NCBI GenBank assembly: GCA_023432465.1
Contig: JAEYUO010000008.1
Span: forward strand, 1 to 26,558
DNA from: Planctomycetota bacterium
GTDB lineage: Bacteria; Planctomycetota; Phycisphaerae; Phycisphaerales; UBA1924
DNA length: 26,558 bases
Reading direction: 5' to 3'
Position 1 is the first letter of the stretch. Every line of letters begins with the position of its first letter. The notes under the pieces are model-generated. The model searched no databases and was not told the origin of the DNA. It was given only the letters and a program-made list of their open reading frames with translations. A program made the translations under genes and the position numbers. Shown piece after piece: positions 1 to 8,411 of the stretch.

Positions 1-297
1 CTGCGCGCCATCGGCGCGCAGCGCGGCCTGCTCTCCCGGCTCGTCCTCGCCGAGGCGACGCTCATCGCCCTTTCCGCCTGCGTCGTCGGAACCGTCATGG
101 GCATCCACGCCTCCTGGGGCGGCCAGCACATGTACGAGATCCTGCTCGGCATCGAACTCACGATGCAGATCCCCTTCGGCCCGACCTCTGCCGGCTGGGC
201 AACGGTTCTGCTCATCACTCTCGCCGCGGCCGCGCCCGCAGTGCTTGCGCTCGCGCGGAAGCAGCCCCGCGAACTGCTGGGTGCGGTGCGGGGTTAG
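1..297 (+). CDS. FtsX-family ABC transporter permease, C-terminal fragment
   Basis: The reading frame is open from the first base and stops at a TAG at 295-297, so only the last 98 residues are present; the start lies outside the window. It opens with the LRAIGA motif followed by a basic stretch, LVLAEA and a long hydrophobic segment (about residues 15-37). This is the classic last periplasmic-to-membrane transition of FtsX/MacB/LolC-type permeases. A second hydrophobic segment at about residues 64-82 is followed by the family ending of the type PAxLALARKxPxELL. Such permeases pair with an ATPase to move lipoproteins or drugs, or to drive mechanotransmission. The ATPase is not in view, so the substrate cannot be stated. 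The family assignment is confident; the subfamily is not. Confidence 0.8.
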   Translation: MRAIGAQRGLLSRLVLAEATLIALSACVVGTVMGIHASWGGQHMYEILLGIELTMQIPFGPTSAGWATVLLITLAAAAPAVLALARKQPRELLGAVRG

Positions 298-383
298 GTC
301 CGATACGATTCTGGCCTGGTGTGGGTGGGTATCGACACGCGGATGTGCGAGACGGAGCATCAGTTGTCAAAGAAAGCGACGTC

Positions 384-914
384 ATGACGGCGCGACGACA
401 GCTGATCCTTGTCGGAGCGGGGCTACTGACGTGCGCCTTGGTCATATTGTGGTCGTGCAAGGGAATTTTCGGTCGAATCGCCGCAGCGCAGATGTCTCCC
501 ATCGTGTTGCAGAAAGTTGAGTCGGAGAACTCGGCTGCTCGTAGCTTCCTGCAGTTGTTTCCCGCTGCGAAAGTCTATTTGTCAGATTACTCGGAAGCCG
601 AGTCGACCGTGAAGTGGAACGGGATCGCCGGACTCCACGACCGCTACATCATCATCGTGACAGTTGAAGTTCGCCTCGTATTCGGAGTGCCCACGACAGT
701 TGCGGAGGGTCACATCGATGTGCTCGAGGTCGATGCGGTGCGAGATCGGCCGGACAACAGCATCAGCGTGAGCTATGAGGGCGGTCATCGTCGTCGCGCG
801 TCACAATGGCAGGCATTCGTAGACTCGGGCGGAGATCTTCGAGTGCTGGGAGTTCAGGATGTGAAGACGGACCAACCGGTTCCCCGATTCTCCGAGGCTC
901 TTCAAGGCCACTAG
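384..914 (+). CDS. Hypothetical single-pass membrane protein
   Basis: This encodes 176 residues from the ATG at 384, chosen because it is preceded by a purine-rich stretch (aaagaaag) and puts a hydrophobic segment (about residues 6-24) right after a short basic N-terminus. The frame is also open to a GTG at 321, but that adds 21 residues of no obvious character. The N-terminal segment looks like a signal anchor; a cysteine follows, but the residue before it (WSC) does not fit a lipobox. The rest is a soluble, beta-rich-looking domain, presumably outside the membrane. I recognise no family. Base composition is less GC-biased than in the neighbours. A possible -10 (TACGAT) sits at 304-309. From 915 to 1160 there is no gene I can support. 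Confidence 0.6.
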   Translation: MTARRQLILVGAGLLTCALVILWSCKGIFGRIAAAQMSPIVLQKVESENSAARSFLQLFPAAKVYLSDYSEAESTVKWNGIAGLHDRYIIIVTVEVRLVFGVPTTVAEGHIDVLEVDAVRDRPDNSISVSYEGGHRRRASQWQAFVDSGGDLRVLGVQDVKTDQPVPRFSEALQGH

Positions 915-1160
915 CAGCTGGTTCGTACATAGTCCCGGTGGTAGAGAGGGGCCACCACATTGACTTAAAGTTGCCCGCAATCCACCGTGCAATAAGTGAT
1001 TCGCGCGAGCGTTCAGCCCGCCGGAACCCCGCGCAGGCCACGGACCTGCCCGCCGCGGCGTCCCGATGCGCTCTGCGGTCCTGCGCCGGTGGATGGACCG
1101 CGAACAGTGTCGAGCGGACGTACTTGAACCCCTCGACATCAGCAGACACGGGGTCTCTCC

Positions 1161-3002
1161 ATGTTCAGCATGGCTCAGCTTTTGCGGTTCCAGATCGCTC
1201 GTCTGGTGATGGTCGTGTTGCCCGTCCTTGCGTGTGTATCGCTCTCCACCCTCGCCGCGGCCCAGACGCTGCCCCCTCCGCCTGTTCCGCCCCAGAACCC
1301 GATCACCGAGTCCAAGCGTGTGCTCGGGAAGATCCTGTTCTGGGATGAGCAGCTCTCGACGAGCAATGTGGTGTCGTGCGGCACGTGCCACGTGCCCGCC
1401 CGCGCGGGCGCGGATGACCGGCTCGCCACGCATCCGGGCATCGACGGCATCGTCGGCACGCCCGATGATGTCCGCGGCTCGCCGGGCGTGATCGCCTCCG
1501 ACCCGATCAACGACTACATCCGCAGCGAGCTGTTCAACCTCGCCCCGCAGCTCACGGGCCGTGCGGCCAACTCGATGATCAACGCGGCGTACGCGACCGA
1601 CCTCTTCTGGGACGGCCGCGCCCGCAGCCAGTTTGTGGATCCGATCAGCGGAGAAGTGATCATCCCAGTCGGCGGCGGGCTGGAGAGCCAGGCAGTGGGG
1701 CCTGTCACGAACGATGTCGAGATGGCCCATCTGGGGACCGACTGGAACGAGATCACGGTGAAACTCACACGCGTGCAGCCGCTCGCGCTGGCGACGGCGC
1801 ATCCGGCGGATGTGGCGCAGGCGTTGGCGACCGACCCCGGATACCCGGAACTGTTCGAAGCGGCGTTCGGGGATGATGAGATCACCGCCGCGCGGATCGG
1901 CATGGCCATCGCGACGTACGAACGCACGCTGATCTCCAACGATTCGCCGTGGGACCGCACGCAGGCCGGGTTGCCGGGAGGATTGACACCCCAGCAGCAG
2001 CAGGGGTGGCAGGCGTTCCAGGCGTCGCGGTGCAACGACTGCCACCAGGCGCCGTTCTTCAGCGATCACACCTTCCGCAATATCGGCCTGCGGCCGATCG
2101 TCGAGGACATCGGACGGCAGGCGGTGACCGGCCTTGCCGGAGATCGCGGCCGCTTCAAGGTGCCTTCGCTGCGCAACGTGAACCTCAAGCGGACCTTCAT
2201 GCACAACGGTCAGTTCACAACGATCCCCGAGGTCATCGCGTTCTACGCGCGGGCCCCGGGCGCGCCGCAGCAGTTCCCCAACAACCAGGACCCGTTGATG
2301 GCGCAGGTCAATGTCCCGCCGCAAGCGGCGCAGGTGATCACCGCGTTCCTGAACGGTGGGCTCACCGATCCGCGCGTCGCCGCGAGCCAGTTCCCGTTCG
2401 ACCGCCCCACGCTCTTCGTCGATCGGCCCGCCGATCAGGCGGTGCTGCTCGGGGGCGGAGTCGCGGGAACGGGCGGTGTCGTGCCGCGGATCATCGTGCA
2501 GGCGCCGCCGATGGTCGGGAACATGGAGTACCGCGTGGGCCTCGACGCCCCGGCCGCGCTGGGCGGCTCGACAGCAAGGCTGGCGGTGAGCCTGGTGCCG
2601 CCGGTGAACGGGCGGATCAACCCGAACGAAGTGTGGAACGCGGTGACGATCAAGGATGCGCCGGACACGGCGGGGGTTGCGACGTGGCATTGGCCACTCG
2701 AAGCGGGCAAGGTGACTCCGGGCCAGCAGGTGTGGATGCAGTGGATCGTGGACGATGCCGCCGCGCCCGGTGGCCAGTCTCTCTCAAACGTGGCGAGGAT
2801 CACGCTGTTCTGCGGGTCGCTGGGGTGCCCGGATGCGTGCACGGCGGACTACGACGGCAATGGCACGGTCGCCGTGCCGGACATCTTCGCATTCCTGCGC
2901 GACTACTTCGCGGGGCGCATCCGCGCGGATGTCAATGGCTTTGGCGGCGTCAACGTGCCGGACATCTTCGCGTTCCTGGCGCTCTGGTTCGGCGGATGCT
3001 GA
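1161..3002 (+). CDS. Secreted di-haem cytochrome c peroxidase/MauG-like protein with C-terminal dockerin-like tail
   Basis: This is a 613-residue exported protein. Residues 1-35 are a signal peptide (hydrophobic core, AAA then Q). Two c-type haem motifs are visible: CGTCH at 73-77 and CNDCH at 291-295, the spacing of bacterial di-haem peroxidases (CcpA/MauG). FMHNG with Met347 is the usual axial-ligand region near the second haem. Family members reduce hydrogen peroxide in the periplasm or oxidise a modified substrate. After the peroxidase (about residue 420) comes a beta-sandwich-like region, and the last 55 residues form a dockerin-like domain with two DxxG-type loops, each followed by VPDIFAFL, ending in GC. 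The tail nearly repeats that of the gene at 17773. The gene converges on the hydrolase gene with only 9 nt between them. The electron donor and the tail's docking partner are unknown. Confidence 0.9.
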   Translation: MFSMAQLLRFQIARLVMVVLPVLACVSLSTLAAAQTLPPPPVPPQNPITESKRVLGKILFWDEQLSTSNVVSCGTCHVPARAGADDRLATHPGIDGIVGTPDDVRGSPGVIASDPINDYIRSELFNLAPQLTGRAANSMINAAYATDLFWDGRARSQFVDPISGEVIIPVGGGLESQAVGPVTNDVEMAHLGTDWNEITVKLTRVQPLALATAHPADVAQALATDPGYPELFEAAFGDDEITAARIGMAIATYERTLISNDSPWDRTQAGLPGGLTPQQQQGWQAFQASRCNDCHQAPFFSDHTFRNIGLRPIVEDIGRQAVTGLAGDRGRFKVPSLRNVNLKRTFMHNGQFTTIPEVIAFYARAPGAPQQFPNNQDPLMAQVNVPPQAAQVITAFLNGGLTDPRVAASQFPFDRPTLFVDRPADQAVLLGGGVAGTGGVVPRIIVQAPPMVGNMEYRVGLDAPAALGGSTARLAVSLVPPVNGRINPNEVWNAVTIKDAPDTAGVATWHWPLEAGKVTPGQQVWMQWIVDDAAAPGGQSLSNVARITLFCGSLGCPDACTADYDGNGTVAVPDIFAFLRDYFAGRIRADVNGFGGVNVPDIFAFLALWFGGC

Positions 3003-3011
3003 TCGCCGTGA

Positions 3012-4421
3012 TCATTCCATGAATGATGACTCATGCGTGACCGGCTTCTTTGGCGCATCGGCGTTCGGATGTGCGAGCGGCTTCATGTAGTCATTATCCA
3101 GCAGCCACACGCCCTCGCACGCGACCTTCAGGGGTCGATCGGTCGAGCCCGGCAACGCGCCATCGCGGAGCAGCAGCAGCAGGTCGGACATCGCCGCGGG
3201 GTGCTGCATGATGTAGCTGTGCGTGGAGAAGCCGGTGACCTTCGCGTTGATCGCCTGGATCTGTCCGATCTGGGCGAGCTTGGCGAGTGCATCGGGCGGG
3301 ATGTCCTCGATGTGCAGCTCGCCGAGTCGCCGCCTGCTGTTGAAGAGCCAGCGCGCCCAGTCGAGCGCCTTGTCCTCCGCCGAGAAGTAGATGACGACAC
3401 GGTTGGCCGCGCGGACGAGATTCTCGCCGAAGAATCGCTGGTTGAAGACCTGCATATCAAGATCGGGCGCGGCGAGGATCCAGGTTTCGAGCTTGAGCAG
3501 TTCCCACGGCATCTTGCCGGGAAGGGAACCGTCCTCCGGCATCGGGACTCCGCGCTCTGGCGCGAGCGGTGCGAAGAAGGAGATGCCCGTGAGCCCGCGC
3601 AGCTCGGCGTTGATCTCCCGCAGCGTGGTGAAGGCGACATCGGTGCCGCGGCTGTGGGAGATGATGTGCACCCTCTCGACCTCGGGGCATGTCGCCAGGG
3701 CGTAGAGAAGCTGCTTCAGATGGACGATGGTGAACTCGCCGGACTCGCGGTCATAGGCATAGCCCAGAAGGCCGCCGGACCCCGCGGGCCAGGTGTAGAC
3801 GATGGGCACGCCGACGCGCCCGCCCATGTGCCACGCCTGAGCAAGTCGGATGGCCGCATCGTCGAACTGGTTCGCAAAGCCGTGGATGAAGATGACGACT
3901 TCCTTCCGATCAGTCAGAGCGAGCCGCGACCGCAGTGTGCTGTGGAACACCTCGAGCTGAGCGTTGAAGACCTGGAGTGCGTCGGGCGTGCGGATCAGCC
4001 GGCCCTCCGACGGCTGGAGAAGGTCGGTGAAGGGGCTGAATCGGCCATGCTCCGTGATGCGCGACACGCGCACGGTGTAGTCGCGATCGCGCTCGCCGCT
4101 GGAACTGATCCGGACAAGCTCGTCCCAGGTTGGCTCGGGAGTGAGGGAGACGACCGCTTCGCCAAACGCAAGGCCCACGGAGCGGCCATGGCCGTATCGC
4201 AGCGAGCCGTCCTCGGTCTTCAGCGGCTCTCGATCGGTGGCATAGAGGACGGGGATGTCGGGCGTCTGAAGAGCCGGATCGATACTGCGGAGTTGCCGCG
4301 CTGCCGCCTCGTTGCGGGCGACGTACGGCGTGACGATGAACTTCTCCTGGCATCCGGTCAGTCCGGCCAGAATGGAGAGCAGGAGGACGCCAAGAAAGGC
4401 GATGAGCGGTAGCCGTTGCAC
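3012..4421 (-). CDS. DUF900-type alpha/beta hydrolase lipoprotein
   Basis: I start this at the GTG at 4421, because AGGAG (4429-4433) lies exactly 7 nt upstream and the protein then begins with a compact lipoprotein signal ending LTGC (Cys24). The frame runs on to an ATG at 4484, but that start has no ribosome site and would almost touch uvrB. The 469-residue protein has the alpha/beta-hydrolase core of the DUF900 (PF05990) group: VIFIHGFANQ (oxyanion-hole strand) and ISHSRGTD with nucleophile Ser257. Substrates are unknown for most of the family, which probably comprises esterases or lipases. It is predicted to be lipid-anchored to a membrane. Its promoter region is shared back-to-back with uvrB. 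The catalytic Asp and His cannot be fixed by eye. Confidence 0.8.
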   Translation of the reverse strand: MQRLPLIAFLGVLLLSILAGLTGCQEKFIVTPYVARNEAAARQLRSIDPALQTPDIPVLYATDREPLKTEDGSLRYGHGRSVGLAFGEAVVSLTPEPTWDELVRISSSGERDRDYTVRVSRITEHGRFSPFTDLLQPSEGRLIRTPDALQVFNAQLEVFHSTLRSRLALTDRKEVVIFIHGFANQFDDAAIRLAQAWHMGGRVGVPIVYTWPAGSGGLLGYAYDRESGEFTIVHLKQLLYALATCPEVERVHIISHSRGTDVAFTTLREINAELRGLTGISFFAPLAPERGVPMPEDGSLPGKMPWELLKLETWILAAPDLDMQVFNQRFFGENLVRAANRVVIYFSAEDKALDWARWLFNSRRRLGELHIEDIPPDALAKLAQIGQIQAINAKVTGFSTHSYIMQHPAAMSDLLLLLRDGALPGSTDRPLKVACEGVWLLDNDYMKPLAHPNADAPKKPVTHESSFME

Positions 4422-4458
4422 GGGTTCACTCCTGATGCCTCGCCCATCCCCCCCGCGC

Positions 4459-4464
4459 AGTGTA
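4459..4464 (-). promoter_or_regulatory. Putative -10 box of the hydrolase gene
   Basis: TACACT on the minus strand, about 38 nt before the GTG start, would give a leader of about 30 nt containing the AGGAG ribosome site. No convincing -35 is visible. It faces away from the uvrB -10 at 4491. Confidence 0.35.
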
Positions 4465-4490
4465 TGCGAAGGCATAGGGAGCATGCCGCG

Positions 4491-4496
4491 TATGAT
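4491..4496 (+). promoter_or_regulatory. Putative -10 box of uvrB, leaderless arrangement
   Basis: TATGAT ends only 5 nt before the uvrB ATG. A transcript starting the usual 6-8 nt after the box would begin at or next to the A of the ATG, so the mRNA would be leaderless. No Shine-Dalgarno sequence is present upstream of this ATG, which agrees. No -35 match is seen. Confidence 0.45.
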
Positions 4497-4501
4497 CGCC
4501 C

Positions 4502-6760
4502 ATGCCGCGCGAGCCCCGTGAGTTTGAGGTGGTTTCGAAGTTCAAACCGACGGGGGACCAGCCCCAGGCGATCGAGCAGCTCTCGCGAGATTTGCGGAGC
4601 GGCGCGGAGGCCGTCTGCCTGCTGGGCGCAACGGGCACCGGCAAGACCTTCACGATGGCGCACGTGATCGCGGAGGTGAAGAAGCCCACGCTCATCCTCA
4701 GCCACAACAAGACGCTCGCGGCTCAGGTGTTCGAGGAGCTCCGCGAGTTCCTGCCGCACAACAGTGTCAACTACTTCGTCAGCTACTACGACTACTACCA
4801 GCCCGAGGCGTACATCCCGCAGCGGGATATCTACATCGAAAAGGACTCATCGCGGAACGATGAGCTTGATCAGCTCCGGCTGGCCGCGACGAGCAACATC
4901 CTGTCGCGCCGCGATGTCGTCGTGGTGGCGAGCGTGTCGTGCATATTCGGCCTCGGCTCGCCGCTGGCGTACGGCCAGAAGGTCCTGACAATCACCCGCG
5001 GCTCGCCGCTCGGCGGCGCGGGAGGTGCGGCCGCCAGGGGCAGGCGGGAGTTCCTGCTCCAGCTCAACGCGATGCAGTACAAGCGCTCGGAGATCGAGTT
5101 CCAGCGCAGCATGTACCGGGTCCGCGGCGACAGCATCGAGATCTGGCCGGCCTACGAGACGTTCGCGGTCCGCATCGAGCTCTTCGGGGACGAGGTCGAC
5201 CGGATCGAGTTCTTCAACCCCACCAGCGGGGAGGTGCTGGCGGAGGAGAAGCAGTTCTTTCTCTTCCCCGCGGTGCACTACGTCATGCCCGAGGACCAGC
5301 TTCAGTACGCGGTGAACGGCATCAAGGAAGAGCTCGATGCACGGGTGATGCAGCTGCGCCACGAGGGCAAGCTGCTCGAAGCGCAGCGCCTGCTCGCACG
5401 CACGAAGTATGACCTCGAGATGATCCAGGAGGTCGGATACTGCTCCGGCATCGAGAACTACTCACGATGGATGGACGGCCGTGCCCCGGGGGAACGGCCA
5501 TACACGCTGCTGGATTACTTCGACTTCGCGCCGGTGGGAAGCGGTGAGAAGTCCGGCGGCGCAAAGTCTCAGGCCGCAACCTCCGGAGATACCCGCGCGG
5601 TCGCCTCCGCGGCGATGCGTCCGAACTTCAAGGACTGGCTGTGCATCATCGATGAATCCCACGTCTCGCTCCCCCAGGTGCGGGCGATGTTCAACGGCGA
5701 TCAGGCACGCAAGAAGGTCCTGGTCGAGCACGGCTTCCGGCTCCCTTCGGCGATGGACAACCGGCCGCTGCGGTTCGAAGAGTTCGAGGCCGTCGTGCCG
5801 CGACTGATGTTTGTGTCGGCGACGCCGGGCCCGTACGAGCTCGAGAAGTGCAAGGGCGTTGTGGCCGAGCAGGTCATCCGTCCGACGGGCCTGCTCGACC
5901 CGGTGGTGCAGGTGAAGCCTGCGCAGGGACAGGTGACCGACCTGCTGGAGATGTGCAAGGCCCGCGCCCAGAACGGGGAGCGTGTGCTGGTGACCGCGCT
6001 GACCAAGCGCCTGTGCGAAGACCTCACCAACTACCTGGATGAGAAGGGCCTGCGTGTGCGCTACCTGCACAGCGAGATCGAGACGCTGGAACGCATCGAG
6101 ATCCTCACGGACCTCCGCCGCGGCGACTTCGATGTGCTCGTGGGCGTCAACCTGCTCCGCGAGGGCCTCGACCTTCCGGAAGTCTCGCTCGTGTGCATCC
6201 TCGATGCCGACAAGGAGGGCTTCCTGCGCTCGCCGACCTCGCTCATCCAGCTCATGGGCCGGGCCGCGAGAAATGTGAATGCACTCGTCGTGATGTACGC
6301 GGACAAGATGACGCCCGCGATGCAAGCCGCGATCGACGAGACCGAGCGTCGCCGCGCCAAGCAGCTCGCCTACAACGCCGAGCACGGGATCACCCCGACA
6401 ACGATTCAGAAGGCCATCCGCGACGGGTTCGAGACCGAGCTCAAGGCCCGCCGGACGGCGCGGCAGGCGGTGAAGGAGAACGAGCAGGAGTTCGAGGTCG
6501 GCGAACTCGTGCGGGAAATGGAAGCGGAGATGTTCCAGGCCGCGGAGGCCATGGACTTTGAGAAGGCCGCCAAGCTCCGCGATGCGGTCAAGAAGCTCAA
6601 GGCCCGGATCACGGAGCCCGGCGGATCGGGGAAGGTCAAGCGTTCGGAAGTTGAAGGCGACGGACCGGACCGCCGCCGCGGTTCCGGCGGCGAGAAGAAG
6701 GCGGGGATGCCCGGAGTACGCGCGAACAAGAGGAGCAAGAAGGCCGGCCGGAGCGGGTGA
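4502..6760 (+). CDS. uvrB: Excinuclease ABC subunit UvrB
   Basis: UvrB is the damage-verifying helicase-like subunit of UvrABC nucleotide excision repair; it takes DNA from UvrA and recruits UvrC. Family marks are clear: Walker A GATGTGKT (residues 42-49), the beta-hairpin region YYDYYQPEAYIPQRD (about 93-110), motif II DESH (Asp384), QLMGRAARN helicase motif VI, and a C-terminal UVR domain (about 670-705) that binds UvrC. At 752 residues it is about 80 longer than E. coli UvrB. The extra length lies in a Gly/Ser/Ala-rich insert around residues 347-373, just before the motif II region, and in a basic Gly/Lys/Arg-rich tail after the UVR domain. The ATG is fixed by the EFEVVSKFKPTGDQP start. 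It probably stands alone as a transcription unit. Confidence 0.97.
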   Translation: MPREPREFEVVSKFKPTGDQPQAIEQLSRDLRSGAEAVCLLGATGTGKTFTMAHVIAEVKKPTLILSHNKTLAAQVFEELREFLPHNSVNYFVSYYDYYQPEAYIPQRDIYIEKDSSRNDELDQLRLAATSNILSRRDVVVVASVSCIFGLGSPLAYGQKVLTITRGSPLGGAGGAAARGRREFLLQLNAMQYKRSEIEFQRSMYRVRGDSIEIWPAYETFAVRIELFGDEVDRIEFFNPTSGEVLAEEKQFFLFPAVHYVMPEDQLQYAVNGIKEELDARVMQLRHEGKLLEAQRLLARTKYDLEMIQEVGYCSGIENYSRWMDGRAPGERPYTLLDYFDFAPVGSGEKSGGAKSQAATSGDTRAVASAAMRPNFKDWLCIIDESHVSLPQVRAMFNGDQARKKVLVEHGFRLPSAMDNRPLRFEEFEAVVPRLMFVSATPGPYELEKCKGVVAEQVIRPTGLLDPVVQVKPAQGQVTDLLEMCKARAQNGERVLVTALTKRLCEDLTNYLDEKGLRVRYLHSEIETLERIEILTDLRRGDFDVLVGVNLLREGLDLPEVSLVCILDADKEGFLRSPTSLIQLMGRAARNVNALVVMYADKMTPAMQAAIDETERRRAKQLAYNAEHGITPTTIQKAIRDGFETELKARRTARQAVKENEQEFEVGELVREMEAEMFQAAEAMDFEKAAKLRDAVKKLKARITEPGGSGKVKRSEVEGDGPDRRRGSGGEKKAGMPGVRANKRSKKAGRSG

Positions 6761-6809
6761 ATGCATCAAAGAGCGGGCCGGGGCGGGGACGAAGCGGGGA
6801 TGAAACCGC

Positions 6810-6815
6810 TACAGT
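6810..6815 (+). promoter_or_regulatory. Putative -10 box for the gene at 6826
   Basis: TACAGT lies 10 nt before the ATG at 6826. The predicted start point is 2-4 nt upstream of the ATG, leaving no room for a ribosome binding site, and none is seen. Confidence 0.35.
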
Positions 6816-6825
6816 GGCTCCCTCT

Positions 6826-7998
6826 ATGGCCCGTTGCCGCGTCGATACATCGGTGGAGCGCGTCGAAATCGACGGCTTTGCATTCCCCCTTGGGGCCTAC
6901 CCCGTGGAGGAGATGTCGCCGCGGCCCGGCTACACCGTGGCGTTCGAGCCCGCGGATGGGGGCGAGCCCGGCCTCGATGCAGGGGGCTTCGAACCCGAGC
7001 GTGCCGAGTACGAAGCCGAGGACGATGAGGACCACGAGGAAGGGGGGTTGCAGTCGCCCTCCCGCGACGGAGAATGGGAAGAGTGGCCCGACCGGTACGT
7101 CTACGACGTGCTGGTGTCGGCGACTCGAGTGGAAGCCCTGTGCAGGGTGTTGTTCGCACTGCTCCCGGGCCGGGTCTATCCGATCCTCGATTTCCTCGGG
7201 ACCGACGAGTACCGAGAGGTTGATCCCTACGTCTCCTACGACCTGCTGGGGCTGGATCGACTTCTGGACACCGTCCGGCGGTACCGGGGGTTCTTCTTCG
7301 AGGACGGGCTGGTCGGCTTCGGCGCGATGAGTGAGGATCCGTTCATCTACATCTTCGTGGATGAGCACAAGATCGTGACCGTCCGGGTCGAAGCGGCGAT
7401 GAAGGAGCGGGTCGAAGCGATCCTGAAAGCATTCGACCTTGAGGAAGTGGACGAGATTCGCGGGGCGGATGCCGCGACGCACGAGCACCGGGGGGTGCTG
7501 GAGGCCCCGCCGGAGCGGCTGGACCTGCTCACGGCCGAGGAGATCGTGGAGGAACTTCGCGACGACTGGCGGCTGGTCCTGAACATCGATCCGACGATCA
7601 ATGTGGATGAGGACGGCAACGCCCTGGGCATCACCGCGTGGCGGTGCATCGTTCGCCACGAGCCGATGCCCCCCGACGATGCCCCTGCCAACGCCGAGCC
7701 GCCTCCGTTCCGCTACGCCGAGGTGCTCATCACCGCGGACTGCCTGAACACCGCGGAGGACCTGGCCTTGGAAGCGCTGGACCAACTGCTGGGAAGATCT
7801 GGGGGGACCCCTGTACGGGGTAGGGGTGAGGGTTCCAAGGCTGACGACCCCGAGGTCGAGGAACTCACACCGGCGACGGTGGTCGTGGCGGACCGGCTCC
7901 GCCCGGAGAGTTTCGCCGCCGCGCTGGAGCGGGTGGCGAGGCCGGCGCCCTCGCTCGATGCCATGCAGGTGGTCTACTCCGCCTGGGTCACATCGTAA
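6826..7998 (+). CDS. Conserved-looking acidic protein of unknown function
   Basis: I start at the ATG at 6826 (390 residues), just after a -10-like box; the frame also runs back to a GTG at 6757 overlapping the uvrB stop, but the added residues look like random translated GC-rich spacer. The protein has no signal peptide or membrane segment and is probably cytoplasmic. Residues about 55-85 are a very acidic Glu/Asp-rich stretch. The rest alternates hydrophobic strands and helices (for example FFFEDGLVGFGAM and FIYIFVDEHK) and looks like a globular domain, but I recognise no family. Residues 326-337 (Gly/Arg-rich) are encoded by a G/C-rich palindrome-bearing segment resembling an intergenic repeat. 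It follows uvrB by 65 nt, but probably has its own promoter. Confidence 0.75.
   Translation: MARCRVDTSVERVEIDGFAFPLGAYPVEEMSPRPGYTVAFEPADGGEPGLDAGGFEPERAEYEAEDDEDHEEGGLQSPSRDGEWEEWPDRYVYDVLVSATRVEALCRVLFALLPGRVYPILDFLGTDEYREVDPYVSYDLLGLDRLLDTVRRYRGFFFEDGLVGFGAMSEDPFIYIFVDEHKIVTVRVEAAMKERVEAILKAFDLEEVDEIRGADAATHEHRGVLEAPPERLDLLTAEEIVEELRDDWRLVLNIDPTINVDEDGNALGITAWRCIVRHEPMPPDDAPANAEPPPFRYAEVLITADCLNTAEDLALEALDQLLGRSGGTPVRGRGEGSKADDPEVEELTPATVVVADRLRPESFAAALERVARPAPSLDAMQVVYSAWVTS
7801..7832 (+). repeat. G/C-rich repeat-like insertion inside a coding region
   Basis: A run of six G is followed by ACCCC-TGTAC-GGGGT (a 5-bp hairpin) and GGGGTGAGGG. Read on the other strand it begins CCCTCACCCC, the same opening as the intergenic element at 20506-20562. 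It is in frame and adds a Gly/Arg-rich stretch to the protein. Confidence 0.45.
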
Positions 7999-8411
7999 AG
8001 CTTGCCGGAGCCGGGACTAAGCCCAGCGGCAAGTCGCGGGAACGACTCGGCCGGGTCCGCCTCGCGCAGGTTGTGCGCAAGATTCTTGAGCTTTGACGGC
8101 ACAGATGGGCAACAGCCGACGAATAGGGTCGCGCTGCAGCGCTGCAAGCGCGGCCGAGGTCCGGCCGAAGCCGGACCGAATCGGTTTGCGTTGCAGCGTC
8201 AGGGTCTGTATCTTCCGTGCCTGCCCGCAGGCTGGGAGACAAGTCGGGGTGGGAGAGGGCCAGAAGCGCCCGGGGGGAAAGGGCCTTCGGCGCTAAGGAC
8301 TGGACGAAGGCACCTTTGCGCCCAACCCTTGGGCCCGGAACTGACGCACGATCGGGTGCGAACCGCAAGCACGCAGCATGGCCAAACGGCCTGCGCCACG
8401 GAGAAGCTGTC
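7999..8411. other. 413-nt non-coding region upstream of the secretin gene
   Basis: No convincing gene lies here; the secretin frame is open through its right half, but the translation lacks the character of the real protein and the signal peptide starts at 8412. The stretch is rich in inverted repeats: the 57-nt hairpin at 8141-8197 and shorter stems such as GCCTG/CAGGC. I could not match it to a riboswitch. It may be a long structured leader or hold a small RNA. Confidence 0.5.
8141..8197. other. Stable 57-nt imperfect hairpin, candidate structured leader or small RNA
   Basis: Arms pair in nested order: 8141-8147 with 8191-8197 (7 bp), 8149-8151 with 8188-8190 (3 bp), 8154-8157 with 8181-8184 (4 bp) and 8158-8165 with 8170-8177 (8 bp, GGTCCGGC/GCCGGACC), closed by a CGAA tetraloop. 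There is no T-tract after it, so it is not a normal terminator. It lies 215 nt before the secretin start. Confidence 0.55.

Noticed and set aside
801..2690. A 629-codon minus-strand open frame opposite the peroxidase
   Set aside because: Low-complexity Arg/His-rich translation with no motifs; the plus strand has the haem motifs and signal peptide.
7999..8411. A possible riboswitch (c-di-GMP or cobalamin type) before the secretin gene
   Set aside because: Short similarities such as GCACAG and GGGCAA are present, but the remaining conserved blocks of those riboswitches are missing.
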